64,000 nucleotides of DNA from Ectobius pallidus (GCA_964059195.1 CAXKWD010000001.1:220108484-220172483); one strand, 5' to 3'; numbered from the stretch's first letter, positions 22,501 through 28,810 are shown. The notes: generated by a model not told the origin, from the sequence alone. Numbers and translations: made by a program.

Positions 22501-25007
22501 CCGACATGGAAGAGATAATACTTACATTTCAATCGCCTGGAGTGGCATGCTGGACAGTGTGGACATTCTGATGTAGCGAGCTACACTCAGCTTCATCGGA
22601 GCTTTGAATGAGGGCTCATCAAAACAAGGGAAGATCTTCCTTGCATTACTAGGAGCCATCTTTGTTGCAGCATACCAGCTAAAAATACAAAACAATTGAA
22701 CGAATGTAATAATTTACTATAGATCAGTGCAACAACACCCAAGCCAACGAACAATGAAGTTTGCTCCGTGATTACTGCTTCATAACTTGAGCGCATAGCA
22801 TAGTTACTGCCTCACATTGAGGTGGACTCACTTTACATGGCATAAAACACTAATAAATTACAATATTACAGACGCTGAGGCTATAGGCTAGGTGAAATGC
22901 TTAAAAAATTCATTAACCAGAAAAAAGGACAAAAGAAATCCCACAGTAGAAGTTTGTCCACTCTCTAATTCTGCGAATTGGCACATTGACTGACCTTGCC
23001 ATCTTGAGCTACAGTAAGGAAAACAGGAACAATTATCACAGCAATGAAATTTTCCAGCATAGGAAGAGATTCATGCCCGAGTGCACCAACCTCGGTATTC
23101 AGAATACGGCAGTCAAGTTCCTTGGTTTACCCCGGTAAAATCATACTTTTGTTGCACCATGCTCGGTTTTGGCATTTACCGCTGTATAATGTTTACTGGC
23201 TGTGAAGGAGCTGTAAAGTGAGAAAACGGCAGTTTTTCGAAGCTGGAGATCAGTGTAATGTATCATAGTTTCGATGTCTAGGCCAAAAGCTAATTGAACA
23301 TAATGAATGACAAGAGACAGGTGGGATCTATTTGAAGAATGAATGATGGTACATATCTTTGCAAATACTGTGCTGTAACATCGATTGAAATGCTCTCCCT
23401 TTATACCTCAACCAAATCAGGTCTATCCAGTAGGCGTAACCAACTATTATCATGATTGGTACAGTATCGATGGTGTTTCAATTCAAAATCAGACATATAT
23501 ATATGCAATATAATATTCCATTTTATTGTTATTAAACTTATTACTGAACAATAAGGCAACAAATAAATGAAGTACGGAAAACCAGTGGGCCTAGACCTAA
23601 TTTACAATGAAGGGCTGCATCACTAACAGCTGTTCAAGATAGCCTTCAAGTTGCAAAGGTATCAACCCTAAAAAGCAGTGACTTTCTTAACGTGGGGCAC
23701 CATTACATCAATTACTTTGCACAGGCGTAACTAGTCGCATAATATTAAGAAATAAAAGAGAAGGAAAGACAAGGTAAGATTGAAACGGTAAAATTCAACT
23801 AGAAAATATGATTATATTCTATGTGTACTAAAATAAATACATCACAAGTTTCATATGATGACACATGAGAGCTCCAAAGAATGAAAAAGATGCATCGTGG
23901 GTTACCAGGTTCGGTTACCAGCACTACATGCAGGAAATTCAGGCTTCCACCATGATAGTATGAACAAGAAATGAAAGAAAAGCAATATTGTCAAGAAAAG
24001 GCCTTTTAAACCACAATTAAATGATTGAGACACAGATAGTCAAGAGTTTTTTACCTTTTGCGAGTTGTTTCAGCATTCTCATAATTTCCCCTGAAAAATC
24101 CTTCACTGCCCTCGCTGTCCAGAGCTCCATAAAACTCTAGGTCTACCTGGTAGGCTGCCCCCTTTTCAAGTTCCTCCAACATGGTGATGGAAAAACGCTC
24201 CTTGTTGGAATCTCGTGCAATGCTGGATATTGGCAGTGGCTCCTCTGAGTCGGGCATTGTAATGGAGTTCCTGGAAAGGAAGTAAACCAAAATACTTACA
24301 CAAATAATTATTGTCATTATCATTGTCATGTCATTAAGAGTCTATCTCATTCCAAAGCCCCACAGGCAGTTCATTCAATGAACAGTTCATAACAAGGAAA
24401 CAAATTATAAATGCTCAACTCTGAAGCTAAACTTATAGTTAAAACACTGCACTGCAACTATTAAATAAATCCCAAAAAATAAATTAAAGATGTTAATTTT
24501 AGTTTTAAGTACATTATGAATAGAAAAGTGTGGATCCAAAAACAGCAACGCTAACCACTAGACCACGCAGATGGTCAACATACTTTAAGCTCAATGAAAT
24601 TACCAGTAAAACTTTCAGCTGCTAGTATCGCAAAAAAATACCAGCACTTACCCCTCATAGAGACTACTGGATGTTTCGAGCAGGACTCGCCTCGAAGGAC
24701 CTCTGAGTAGCTTCACAGTGACCTGCTGGTGCACAATGCGCAGGTGCTCATATGCATGCAAGACAATAGTGTGCGTGGGCTCTAGACATGTAACATTCAT
24801 GTGCACATGTCCCCTGAAGTGACCCTCGCTCGGGTATGGGATCAGTTCCAGGTGGTATCCAGTGGGAACAATGGACCTTGGCAATCTATAATCATCATAG
24901 TGATCTTTGGACTCCTTGGTGTCGATGCTGCGTCGTTCCAGGACTCGGCCAGAAACCGTCAGGCTGACTAAGGAGATGACTGCACACGGCAGCCATTTCT
25001 GAAACAT
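1373..25007 (-). CDS. M1-family (aminopeptidase N-like) protein gene, catalytically degenerate; 14 exons, 3' end outside window
   Basis: Minus-strand gene joined from 14 exons: 25007-24652, 24270-24055, 22678-22526, 19263-19139, 18289-18091, 16879-16726, 15514-15397, 14012-13931, 13695-13506, 11210-11006, 9007-8733, 3619-3420, 2628-2461 and 1522-1373. All introns are GT-AG and all phases agree, giving 2,591 nt (about 863 codons). M1 proteins usually have 900-1,000 residues, so the C-terminus lies before base 1. The protein starts with a signal peptide (MFQKWLPCAVISLVSLTVSG), then the N-terminal beta domain, a CFDEP motif, the thermolysin-like domain and a helical ERAP1_C-like domain. The active site is lost: HExxH reads HEIVY (residues 365-369), the Glu ligand 19 residues after it is Asn388, GAMEN is replaced by an RRPAD-like stretch near 338-342, and the catalytic Tyr position carries Val. 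The fold call is firm. Loss of peptidase activity is inferred from known M1 chemistry. Confidence 0.9.
1541..2016. repeat. Foldback element with 66-bp inverted ends enclosing an unrecognised coding-like fragment
   Basis: Arms 1541-1606 and 1951-2016 are inverted copies (marker cataatcagtggataaag against ctttatccactgattatg). Between them the minus strand is open from about 1855 to 1592 and would read YRDEWLDVMRRLKREIPVIK, IPRPPAECIEEEMFDIPKDW and KNRYFRNNVFIDGYRDE. I do not recognise the protein. It lies entirely in the intron between M1 exons 13 and 14, ending 18 bp from an acceptor. Confidence 0.6.
2461..2628 (-). CDS. M1-like gene exon 13
   Basis: Acceptor GTTGCAG, donor GTGAGT. It encodes SYDGLFCVDVMWNETDDWVT and AQQLVMFLANRSYPERVFLL then KHIENCPDYDFMVE. 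The Cys that closes the domain's conserved disulfide region is kept in a C-terminal helical context. Phase 2 in and out. Confidence 0.8.
2687..3089. mobile_element. MITE family A copy 1 ('ctgtattggcc...ataagatga')
   Basis: Terminal inverted repeats ctgtattggcccaaatataa and its mirror tatgcaggccaatatggta bound about 400 bp. The interior matches the copies at 14173-14690 and 14798-15342, for example the gaacttcaaaattc and ctattttatttatttttt blocks. No coding capacity is seen, so this is a non-autonomous DNA transposon of unknown superfamily. Confidence 0.7.
3144..3292 (-). repeat. Foldback with hammerhead-like core (minus strand 3240-3200)
   Basis: Inverted arms (cgagatggagattttacata against the mirror at 3266-3288) enclose, on the minus strand, CTGAGGA (3237-3231), a 5-bp helix II GAGTC/GGCTC, GAAA (3211-3208), the palindrome CATG and TT. 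This is the arrangement seen in the Penelope-like element ends elsewhere in the window. Helix I is weak. Confidence 0.5.
3420..3619 (-). CDS. M1-like gene exon 12
   Basis: Acceptor ATTCCAG, donor GTGAGT. It reads EYLKRLMTPVYESLGERHWG then RFNARREICGTGYKPCIESA, the helical 'yl..l..p.y..lg....r..vl..aC..g...C' region, including the paired cysteines typical of insect and vertebrate aminopeptidase N. Phase 0 in, phase 2 out. Confidence 0.87.
3727..4161 (-). pseudogene. Mariner transposase fragment, rearranged
   Basis: The minus strand reads FLKSIVTGDEMWIHYDNPES KEKSKQ, the mariner stretch carrying the first catalytic Asp (GDE.WI.Y.NP). Its N-terminal neighbour is replaced by an inverted duplication: about 3765-3855 and 4033-4118 are mirror copies. 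The element was later split by the hAT-like insertion at 4162-5593. Confidence 0.75.
4162..5593. mobile_element. Non-autonomous hAT-like element with internal tandem repeats
   Basis: Ends are CAAGGGCGCCCATA and its exact mirror TATGGGCGCCCTTG. They are flanked by gcctgcggc at 4153-4161 and 5594-5602, an 8-9 bp target duplication typical of hAT elements. Inside, about six diverged copies of a 125-150 bp unit (tcttagagtatggtaaacaa and ttcagtatttaaaaattttc blocks) lie at about 4560-5400. No transposase is present. A relative is at 33742-34460. Confidence 0.78.
5603..6300. other. Intron sequence without recognised genes
   Basis: The first part (5603-5760) continues the disrupted mariner neighbourhood. 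The rest is AT-rich unique-looking intron of the M1-like gene. The plus-strand reading frame at 5794-5988 shows no family resemblance. Confidence 0.5.
6486..7361 (+). pseudogene. LINE reverse-transcriptase fragment with YTDD box
   Basis: The plus strand reads NGVLQGDPLSPILFN, then VVYMYTDDMILGS (usually Y/F-A-D-D), then DIVNSFKYLGITLQTIGTFR and LLLFETKILPILTFGI, with a basic C-terminal region (LLEERKKKREEIPLEF). The order RT4, RT5, thumb and tail is that of a non-LTR retrotransposon. Frameshifts near 6735 and 7090 and a small tandem duplication at 6725-6780 (aaaaaacagcctaaaagtaa) show it is inactive. Confidence 0.82.
7545..7590 (-). ncRNA. Hammerhead-like motif, mirror copy in the left arm of the palindrome
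   Basis: The reverse complement of the motif at 8290-8336, with the same CTGAGGA core, GATCAG/CTGATC helix II, GAAA and TCATGA. It points outward from the palindrome on the minus strand. Confidence 0.62.
8290..8336 (+). ncRNA. Hammerhead-ribozyme-like motif at a Penelope-like element end
   Basis: In order: CTGAGGA (8295-8301), a spacer T, helix II GATCAG-GAGG-CTGATC (8303-8318, six perfect pairs and a 4-nt loop), GAAA (8319-8322), the palindrome TCATGA (8323-8328), then TT and C. Bases AAG before the core pair with CTT after it (helix I). The motif overlaps the last codons of the PLE reading frame. An inverted copy lies at 7545-7590. Type I hammerheads with very short helix III are known in PLEs; activity is untested. 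Confidence 0.65.
8733..9007 (-). CDS. M1-like gene exon 11 (start of ERAP1_C-like helical domain)
   Basis: Acceptor GCTATAG, donor GTAAGT. It opens with GMFMVNYDQHNWGLLAQFLQ, matching 'GyYRVNYDe.nW..l...L', then RMKLLHDAWNLALGGELDF ('ra.llnDaf.La..g.l.y') and LNETEPAVWDIMFTMIDHTG. From Trp of AVWD to Tyr of the next exon's EYLKRL the spacing equals the family's, so no exon is missing after it. Confidence 0.9.
9430..9534 (+). mobile_element. 3' end of a Jockey-type LINE
   Basis: The stretch ttaatagattaagtttagat through gtgacaataaagcattat is shared with 33010-33110, where it follows the end of a LINE reading frame. Here only the last 100 bases remain, with a short (ttatc)n tail. Confidence 0.7.
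9536..10220 (-). mobile_element. Internally deleted mariner-like element
   Basis: The right end (TGACCCTTG followed by TA at 10221-10222) and the left end share TCCAGAAAGTAA inverted repeats. The left terminus has lost its outermost bases. The minus-strand fragment reads GWLSGSPVKIKFKQIIPVRK then DQRGVLLCEFLP, the mariner stretch around the second catalytic Asp (usually fWD..Gvl..dflp). Lesions elsewhere make it inactive. Confidence 0.72.
10286..10674 (-). mobile_element. Penelope-like element 3' fragment between 75-bp inverted repeats, with hammerhead-like end
   Basis: Arms 10286-10362 and 10598-10674 are inverted copies (markers gttgactacacactattttc and gaaaatagtgtgtagtcaac). The minus strand codes HEINTEAKLLKSVHTPAELL then VWEKIYMRKFENQLMNFEIP, the PLE C-terminus. 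Right after the stop comes GTAG-TTGAGGA-T-GCAT(loop)ATGC-GAAA-CATG-TT-CTAC (10392-10350), a hammerhead fold with a 4-bp helix I and a 4-bp helix II, although core base C3 is T. Confidence 0.75.
11006..11210 (-). CDS. M1-like gene exon 10
   Basis: Acceptor CTTAACAG, donor GTAATC. It encodes HVFIREQPRSLTEDEQELMW then WIPIAFLTPG, the family's 'QerF......W.iPi...t' strand pair, and finishes with SSFIIVNPTDSG just before the GYYRVNYD-type motif of the next exon. Phase 0 in, phase 1 out. Confidence 0.88.
11620..11940 (+). pseudogene. Third Penelope-like element 3' fragment, degraded
   Basis: Across frames the plus strand resembles K.L.tPkELWIWER.DMRKFEN and RLMNFDIPKEDNLIAKYIKP. It is collinear with the fragment at 10286-10674. 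At 11862-11920 the pattern GTAG-TTGAAGA...GAAA...CTACC repeats the hammerhead layout with a damaged helix II. Confidence 0.68.
11943..12072. repeat. Tandem duplication, 2 copies of about 65 bp
   Basis: The block atcaaataactcatattaat ... ttaatttcaagcttgttt occurs twice head to tail, starting at 11943 and 12008, with only the length of an A run differing. Confidence 0.85.
12080..13500. other. Intron sequence, no gene recognised
   Basis: AT-rich intron 9 of the M1-like gene. Part of it (about 31,050-31,160 has a relative of 12,070-12,170: catacataatagcctacatac, gctactggactgcaagagag) belongs to an interspersed repeat. Open frames around 13.1-13.5 kb show no family match. Confidence 0.5.
13506..13695 (-). 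CDS. M1-like gene exon 9
   Basis: Acceptor TTGGCAG, donor GTGGGT. It encodes QYSTFTEDEFWATLTHQAHK, then DRTLDDSMSVGRIARSWLRK and VVTITRNYIENTATLEQ. This fits '...y.nat..dLw..L......v...m..W..q.GyPvv.V....' of M1 proteins. Phase 2 in, phase 0 out. Confidence 0.87.
13931..14012 (-). CDS. M1-like gene exon 8 (short exon with LRML helix)
   Basis: Only 82 bp, found because exons 7 and 9 did not match in phase without it. Acceptor TTTACAG, donor GTAAGT. It reads HWFLRMLNSSLSEKTFKTAL then SNFLLN, which matches 'Y.KGasvLRML...lge..F..gl..yl'. The Tyr seven residues before the LRML helix, which stabilises the transition state in active members, is Val in the preceding exon's FKHDSVTNR. Confidence 0.85.
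14173..14690. mobile_element. MITE family A copy 2
   Basis: Starts ctgtattggcgagaatataa and ends tatattcgggccaatacggt; about 520 bp. The interior holds gtcaaagtcacgcggaaact and ctattctctacacataaagc blocks, also found inverted in copy 3. It lies 107 bp from copy 3 in opposite orientation, within the intron between M1 exons 7 and 8. Confidence 0.75.
14798..15342. mobile_element. MITE family A copy 3 (inverted relative to copy 2)
   Basis: Starts accatattggcctgaatata and ends ttatattctgaccaatacgg. It is the longest copy (545 bp), and its inner region is also matched by the element at 42665-43305 (gcacatggtccaccagcctg-type block, and cacatgactttgacct). Confidence 0.75.
15397..15514 (-). CDS. M1-like gene exon 7
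   Basis: Acceptor TTTTTCAG, donor GTCAGT. The reading is LIDKENWAPMLQHSAYYEYS followed by SQNPYYSTPDFKHDSVTNR. It occupies the stretch between the zinc helix and the 'Y.KGa.vlrMl' helix. Phase 0 in, phase 1 out. Confidence 0.75.
16127..16523. mobile_element. MITE with about 28-bp TIRs, possible TAA target duplication
   Basis: The ends GCCCAGTTTCTATAAACTCG and the mirror CGAGTTTACAGAAACCGGGC lie 397 bp apart, each next to TAA. A 3-bp TWA duplication would suggest PIF/Harbinger, but the superfamily is not proven. The interior is non-coding. Confidence 0.6.
16726..16879 (-). CDS. M1-like gene exon 6 (degenerate zinc site)
   Basis: Acceptor GTGACAG, donor GTAAGC; ends in phase 0. It encodes RLIHEIVYQWLSHIVTPHWW then SDLYVTNALGRYLATAGLLK. 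Against HELAHQWFGNLVT.eWWnDLWLNEGFA, the first His, the Glu, QW, VT, WW and DL are retained. The second zinc His is Tyr369 and the third ligand Glu is Asn388, so a normal M1 zinc site cannot form. Confidence 0.9.
17220..17425 (+). mobile_element. Partial copy of the foldback family of 25056-25362
   Basis: Shares tcattgccaaatgcagcaaa through gctagacccaactcaa with 25213-25350 but lacks the left arm. It holds CTGACGA (17334-17340) and GAAACTAGTT (17362-17371). Confidence 0.65.
17492..17721. mobile_element. Small foldback MITE
   Basis: Perfect or near-perfect inverted ends AAAGCCCAAGTGGTGTAACT and its mirror around 190 bp of non-coding DNA. TA-rich flanks (tta/ta). Confidence 0.65.
18091..18289 (-). 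CDS. M1-like gene exon 5 (degenerate GAMEN region)
   Basis: Acceptor AACTAG, donor GTGAGC. It begins GGVTVHFHGRPD ('v.v.arp') and ends with KLDIVALPEYNGRRPADHLG followed by LILFR. The family consensus here is 'k.d.vavPdF.aGAMENWGLityR'. The flanks (VALP, GLI, FR) are kept, but the exopeptidase-defining GAMEN box, which binds the substrate N-terminus, is replaced by RRPAD plus one inserted residue. Confidence 0.88.
18500..18660. repeat. Foldback element with a PLE-type GAAACATGTTCAGG core remnant
   Basis: Left arm tataataatacatgaggtgg through cttcacttaattcaaa, mirrored at 18592-18655. The centre (ctaacctgaacatgtttcga) matches the 3200 foldback, but the CTGANGA half is missing. Confidence 0.6.
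18690..19004 (-). mobile_element. tRNA-derived SINE with 12-bp target-site duplication
   Basis: Flanked by acactttgtcta at 18678-18689 and 19005-19016. The minus strand begins with a tRNA-like head: an A-box-like TGGTCTTGTGGTTAGCGTCG and a B-box-like GGGTTCGATTCCCGG (rc of 18939-18953). A unique 3' body of about 200 bp follows (GCTACTTGATAGAGAAGTAG and TGGCGCTACATCCC-type blocks). Diverged relatives lie at 33592-33733 and 24525-24575. This is a pol III-type retrotransposon and not a functional tRNA. Confidence 0.82.
19139..19263 (-). CDS. M1-like gene exon 4
   Basis: Acceptor TTTACAG, donor GTAACG. It encodes TDEEGWVWDHFPPTPPISTF and then SLGFLVSDFKSHNPYTMPSP, which corresponds to the family segment ending in 'T.p.MstYlvAf.v.dF'. 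Phase 2 in, phase 1 out. Confidence 0.88.
19908..20658. other. AT-rich sequence starting with a Tigger-like terminus
   Basis: TA followed by CAGTAGAACTGCAATTATTC at 19908 looks like the end of a pogo/Tigger element. I could not find its partner end. The following 700 bp contain no coding signal. Confidence 0.4.
20820..21620. repeat. Interspersed repeat, second copy inverted at 28250-28810
   Basis: Shared blocks include ttgggtatacatgaaacttg, gaagaagcctattgattttg, tagtgcctactttatggtga and ccgtaagccctgcttaatta. The copy at 28250-28810 is on the opposite strand and lacks the MITE at 21291-21546. Each copy contains a (tctg)n-like run. No reading frame. Confidence 0.78.
21291..21546. mobile_element. 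256-bp foldback MITE with 5-bp TSD and paired empty site
   Basis: Inverted ends AGGCGCCTAGAAGCCAAGGG and its mirror, flanked by aattg at 21286-21290 and 21547-21551. The homologous repeat copy near 28310-28320 reads straight through cataattgcaattatc without the insert, which fixes the boundaries. Confidence 0.78.
21785..22107. mobile_element. Palindromic element with two inverted tRNA-like copies
   Basis: A tRNA-like cloverleaf on the plus strand (22008-22079: D-arm agctcagttggtagagc, anticodon-stem ttggc/gccaa with a GAA centre, T-arm ctgggttcaagtcccag) is mirrored on the minus strand at 21808-21879. A cagacagacagacaagttat inverted repeat joins them. Both outer ends read gaatattataggag and its mirror. 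It is an element and not two tRNA genes: position 33 is C, the left copy has changes, and the same block recurs at 58800-59011. Confidence 0.7.
22526..22678 (-). CDS. M1-like gene exon 3 (CFDEP motif)
   Basis: Acceptor TTTTTAG, donor GTAAGT. The 51 codons include WYAATKMAPSNARKIFPCFD followed by EPSFKAP, the M1 hallmark 'at.m.p..AR..FPCFDEP..KA.f'. This is the best conserved block of the gene, and on its own it identifies the family. It leaves in phase 2. Confidence 0.92.
22800..24050. other. Intron 2 of the M1-like gene, no gene recognised
   Basis: AT-rich, with no open frame of interest and no clear element boundaries. Confidence 0.5.
24055..24270 (-). CDS. M1-like gene exon 2 (N-terminal beta domain)
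   Basis: Acceptor TTTCCAG at 24271-24277, donor GTAAAA at 24054. It enters in phase 2 and leaves in phase 2. It encodes the acidic stretch NSITMPDSEEPLPISSIARD, then LEELEKGAAYQVDLEFYGAL, which matches the family's 'L..G..Y.L.i.f.G.l' segment. A short linker then precedes the exon that carries CFDEP. Confidence 0.85.
24525..24575 (-). mobile_element. SINE head fragment
   Basis: About 50 bases (ggatccaaaaacagcaacgc through gaccacgcagatggtc) match the tRNA-like head of the SINE at 18690-19004 on the same strand. Degraded. Confidence 0.55.
24652..25007 (-). CDS. M1-like gene exon 1 (signal peptide and start of N-terminal beta domain)
   Basis: Starts with ATG at 25007 and runs to a GTAAGT donor at 24651 (ends phase 2). 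The first 20 residues are a typical signal peptide, followed by the M1 N-terminal pattern YRLPRSIVPTGYHLELIPYP and the stretch GHVHMNVTCLEPTHTIVLHA, which matches the 'G.v.i.....t..ivLh' strand pairs of the family. A GTATGT sequence overlaps the start codon, so an alternative first exon upstream cannot be excluded. Confidence 0.88.
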
Positions 25008-25055
25008 ACCTGAATTCCATCTGCATTGAAATACATTCTGCCAGAGAAATGTTTA

Positions 25056-25362
25056 CCCTCCAGGATATAATATTGAGTTGGGTCTAGCACGTATACTTCA
25101 CTTTTTGTATACATACCTGAACTAGTTTCGAAGACCATCGTCATTCATAAGCATCAGATTAATACCAACTGCCGGCTGGATATCCCAACAGATGATTGTC
25201 TCATTGCCAAATGCAGCAAACTTCCCTGAGAGGGTAACACAAACGTCCAGCCAACAGTTGGTGTTAATCTGATGATTATGAATGACGATTGTCTTCGAAA
25301 CTAGTTCAGATATTTATACAAAAAGTGAAGTATACATGCTAGACCCAACTCAATATTATATC
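25056..25362. mobile_element. Foldback element with two mirror hammerhead-like cores
   Basis: Arms of about 120 bp at 25056-25190 and 25245-25362 are inverted copies (gttgggtctagcacgtatac against gtatacatgctagacccaac). The right arm has CTGATGA (25269-25275) and GAAACTAGTT (25297-25306), and the left arm the mirror. Helix I pairing is not evident, so ribozyme status is doubtful. It sits just upstream of M1 exon 1. Confidence 0.65.
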
Positions 25363-26070
25363 TGTATAATATAGCATTACTGTGTAAACTTCCAATATAT
25401 TTTTGAAGAAATGTTTACCCTGCCTGTTTCGTGTAGAAGTTTTATTCAAATGCTACTGACTAAAGACAGGTTACCATGTGCTATCAAATCTTAAAACATG
25501 AATGCATTCATGAACTATCAAATGACAATGCACAAGAAGGGAAAAAACAGTAGAAATATCTATTATCGAAATAAGAACTTACATTTTATTTTCGAGTGGC
25601 ACAATATACTACAGTAAAACCTTCATATAACGATATTTGTGGGCCCTAGAGAGTTATTGTTACATTGAGGCTTTGTAATTTACCACATATTAGAAATATT
25701 GCTTGCAGAAAACTGTGTAATCTGGGCCTATAGGATACTGTAATTCATGGAACAGATATGCAAAGAAGTAGAACGCTAATTTTGTTACTCAACTTACTGA
25801 CTTCCGTTGAATTGTGACAATAGCTACTATACATCCGGATACTAAAATAATTACTATTCAGACTGGTTTAACATCACAGATTCAACTTCCTTGAAAAACC
25901 CTGGTTTAATTTTTTTTACTTACATAATGATCAAAAATTTGTTTGGTAAGTCTGTCTGGTAAGTCTGTAAGTCATTCTGAAAACGTGAACATAGAATCTT
26001 AATCTTCTTTTCCTGAAAGTATAGCCAATTTTTTCTGTTTGTTTGTATAACTCCTTTTCTGGTCTCAGTT
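25363..26070. other. Intergenic sequence with a Tigger-type terminus
   Basis: acagtaaaaccttcatataa at 25613 resembles the end of a Tigger/pogo element. Nothing else is recognised up to the LINE fragment at 26083. Confidence 0.4.
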
Positions 26071-26082
26071 TGTATATATGTT

Positions 26083-26225
26083 ATTCTACCAAATTGGTCC
26101 CATAATTTTCCTTAAGATTATCTTCTCTGTTTTGCTTATTCTTCTATCTGAGAATGTGTTTGTACACTCTGTTGCATACAGAGCTTCTGGTAAGATTACA
26201 GTTTTATAATGCCTCAATTTAGCAT
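26083..26225 (-). pseudogene. Short LINE reverse-transcriptase fragment
   Basis: The minus strand reads KSLSKNAKLRHYKTVILPEA LYATEC and then KTEKIILRKIMGPIW, which matches the thumb and downstream region of Jockey/CR1-type reverse transcriptases (l..yk.vi.Pe.lYa.E...K.erkiLRki.gp). It is isolated, about 140 bp. Confidence 0.68.
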
Positions 26226-27013
26226 TTTTGGATAATGATTTTTTTGTTATATATACGAGTATATAATATATAGTCATTGTTGCATGTATGCTTTTTCCAT
26301 TTTGTAAACTCCTTTTCTATCGCTGTTGCCATTATTTCTTCTTCTTCTTATTATTAGTTATTATCATTATTAATTTTTTTTTTATTGTTATTATAACAGG
26401 ATGTCCAGTGACCAGAAGAACCAGGGTGGCTATTTCTAAAACGTCAGAAAGGAGAACACACTTCTTCGGTAATCTAGCATAGTATAAAACTTCAGGCATG
26501 GACGGCTGGACAGCAGATATTACATGGTATAACCCTGACTAATTTTACTTAATAACTGCATTTACATAAAATAAATGATAGTACGCTATCATCGTATGAA
26601 CAAGCGTGCCATCCTTAGGAATAAGGAACATACGGGAAAATACCAATTTTATTAATGTGCTTTACCGATCCATCAGAGTCTCGAAAAGGGGGAAAAATCA
26701 ACGTCCGGCATAAAGCCGCGCTGGATGGAGGACTGCTTAGCAAAAAGCCTTACAATCCGGCCAAAAGCCGGACGTCTGGCCACCCTAACAAGAACCAATG
26801 TATAGAGCTGAAAAGAAAATAGCTTACACAGTCTGTGTTACAGCAGACTGGAGCAAAACACAAGCCCCTCACATTTCACTCACTGGGGCGGGTTATTTTC
26901 CCTGACTATCCCATTTTTTTTTTTTTTACAGATTTCCCTGACTTTTTCCTTTATTCTACAAAATTCCCTGAACAATTCCAATTTCCTTGACTTTTCAGAA
27001 TGGGGGACACCCT

Positions 27014-27014
<1 letters not shown>

Positions 27015-27051
<37 letters not shown>

Positions 27052-27072
27052 GTTGTTGTTATTATTATTATA
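27015..27072. repeat. (ATT)n microsatellite
   Basis: About 19 trinucleotide units, one variant block gttgttgtt. Confidence 0.9.
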
Positions 27073-27119
27073 TCAGAAATGACCCAATATTTTCCTAAAA
27101 GCGGGTAAGAAACCCAGGA

Positions 27120-28050
27120 CAACAGATGAGATCTTACTATGCAAGCTGGGTTGACCTTGAATTAATGAAGAGCCCACTTGTTTGTGAGTCACAAAAAACA
27201 CACAGTAGGTGTATGTAATCATGACAATAGAATAACAACCACAAGTGCTTCTCATCAGGAGGCTTCTAGTATACAGAGTGATCAGATTGTAAAACAACAA
27301 AATCTGACATGAAACTCACATAAATTCCTCTGCCCAAATAAGAGTTAGCCCCTTAGTATAATATAATTATTATGTATGGCATTCTCTCCATGTAAATTGG
27401 TTATGAAAATTGAGAAAATGTCGCATCACATCGCATCCCCGAAGGATACATAACCCTAATAAAGGGTGATTAATGAAGTCTTGAAACTTTCTTTACTTTA
27501 AGCATGGCCAATTCATTTTTCTCATTTCACATTCTGATACAGAACAAGAGGCCGTATTGGAAAGAGCGCGTATTCAGAGTGGGTGGCTTATAACTACCCT
27601 TCAGATAACTTTTTTGAAAAAAATGTTTCAAATAAAAGTTTTAGCTCTTGGCATAAGCACCCCATGTACATAATTTAAAGAAAATCATCAGAGCCATTTT
27701 CGATAAAATTGCAAAAAACGAAATTTTCTTTATGTAAAGTCCCTTTAAAAATAAGAGAAGTTGTCATCAATCTTCGTGTCACATCCCCAGAACGTACCTA
27801 ACCCAAATACAAAATGTTTTTGTTTCCATGCAATTTTTCGTTCTTGAGCTGTTCACAGACAAAGACACAATAGCATGTTTCTGAAAATAGTTTTTGGGAC
27901 TTCAAAACATGTATTTATTTTATTTATATTATTAATCAATCTCAACGTACTGGAATAAGTATTTTAACACCTGAAGATGACAAATATTTGGGTATGATTT
28001 TTAAAATAAATATAGTTGATAAAAATACTTCAAACTTCACTATTTACATA
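27120..28050. other. Intergenic sequence, no gene recognised
   Basis: AT-rich, with no plausible coding region and no element boundaries that I can define. Confidence 0.5.
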
Positions 28051-28051
28051 C

Positions 28052-28107
28052 TTTAATAGCAATACATGTTTCATGGATATCCATCCACATCATCAGTCGA
28101 TATCGAC
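28052..28107 (-). ncRNA. Hammerhead-ribozyme-like motif without a neighbouring PLE frame
   Basis: On the minus strand: CTGATGA (28096-28090), spacer T, helix II GTGGAT-GGAT-ATCCAT, GAAA (28072-28069), CATG (28068-28065), TA, then TTGCTATT. The bases before the core (AATATCGA-like: atatcga) pair with TTGCTAT, with one C-U mismatch. Both invariant core strings and all three helices are present, which is better than most chance hits. Confidence 0.55.
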
Positions 28108-28249
28108 TTAAATTCTTTAAATACAGTATGTTGTTTTACTGCAAAAATTTCCACTAGTAAAATAAATAAATCTTAATAATTATACAGAGAGTTGAAATTA
28201 TCTTATATAACTTCTGTGTGTTAACTTCCAATACAATTAAATATCAAAT

Positions 28250-28810
28250 AAAACCAGGTAAACTGATGTATCAAAGTGCCAGAATGCTTTCGTTTAATCA
28301 CTGATAATTGCAATTATGATATGCAGAAAATAAGTTACTTTTTTTAATCGATTTCCGAGTTAAGCTCCAGATTTATTCATTAAGCAGGGCTTACGGAAGA
28401 ACAAAGGACCAGTGAGATAAGCATATCTGAAGGAATATGTGGGTGGTGTTATTTGTCAAAGCTACCTGTATTGCAACTTCCAAAGCCGTATATGAACACT
28501 GTAAAACAATATGTTGCTATGAGAATTCATTTGTATTTGATAAATTCTTTCTAATATATTACCATAAAATAGGCACTAAATTGGGCATTACTCCAGTACC
28601 GATCAACTGATTTGGTCAAAAATCAATAGGCTTCTTCCCATGGACGTTATAAATGTGTATACCAAGTTTCATGAAAATCCAATAAAGGGTATTTGAGTTA
28701 TCGCACGTACAGACACACGGACAGACAGGCATTTTCCTGTCCCCCCCACAACCTCATAAAGTACCATTCTAACACTTAATAACATTATGCAGCTTATAAA
28801 TCTTATTTAA
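28250..28810. repeat. Inverted copy of the 20820-21620 interspersed repeat (empty of the MITE)
   Basis: Matches its partner over about 560 bp on the opposite strand, including aaaatcaataggcttcttcc and ttaagcagggcttacggaag. A C run at 28741-28747 replaces partner sequence. Confidence 0.78.

Noticed and set aside
27015..27072. Telomere-type or centromeric satellite
   Set aside because: It is a simple ATT microsatellite. No TTAGG arrays were seen anywhere in the window.
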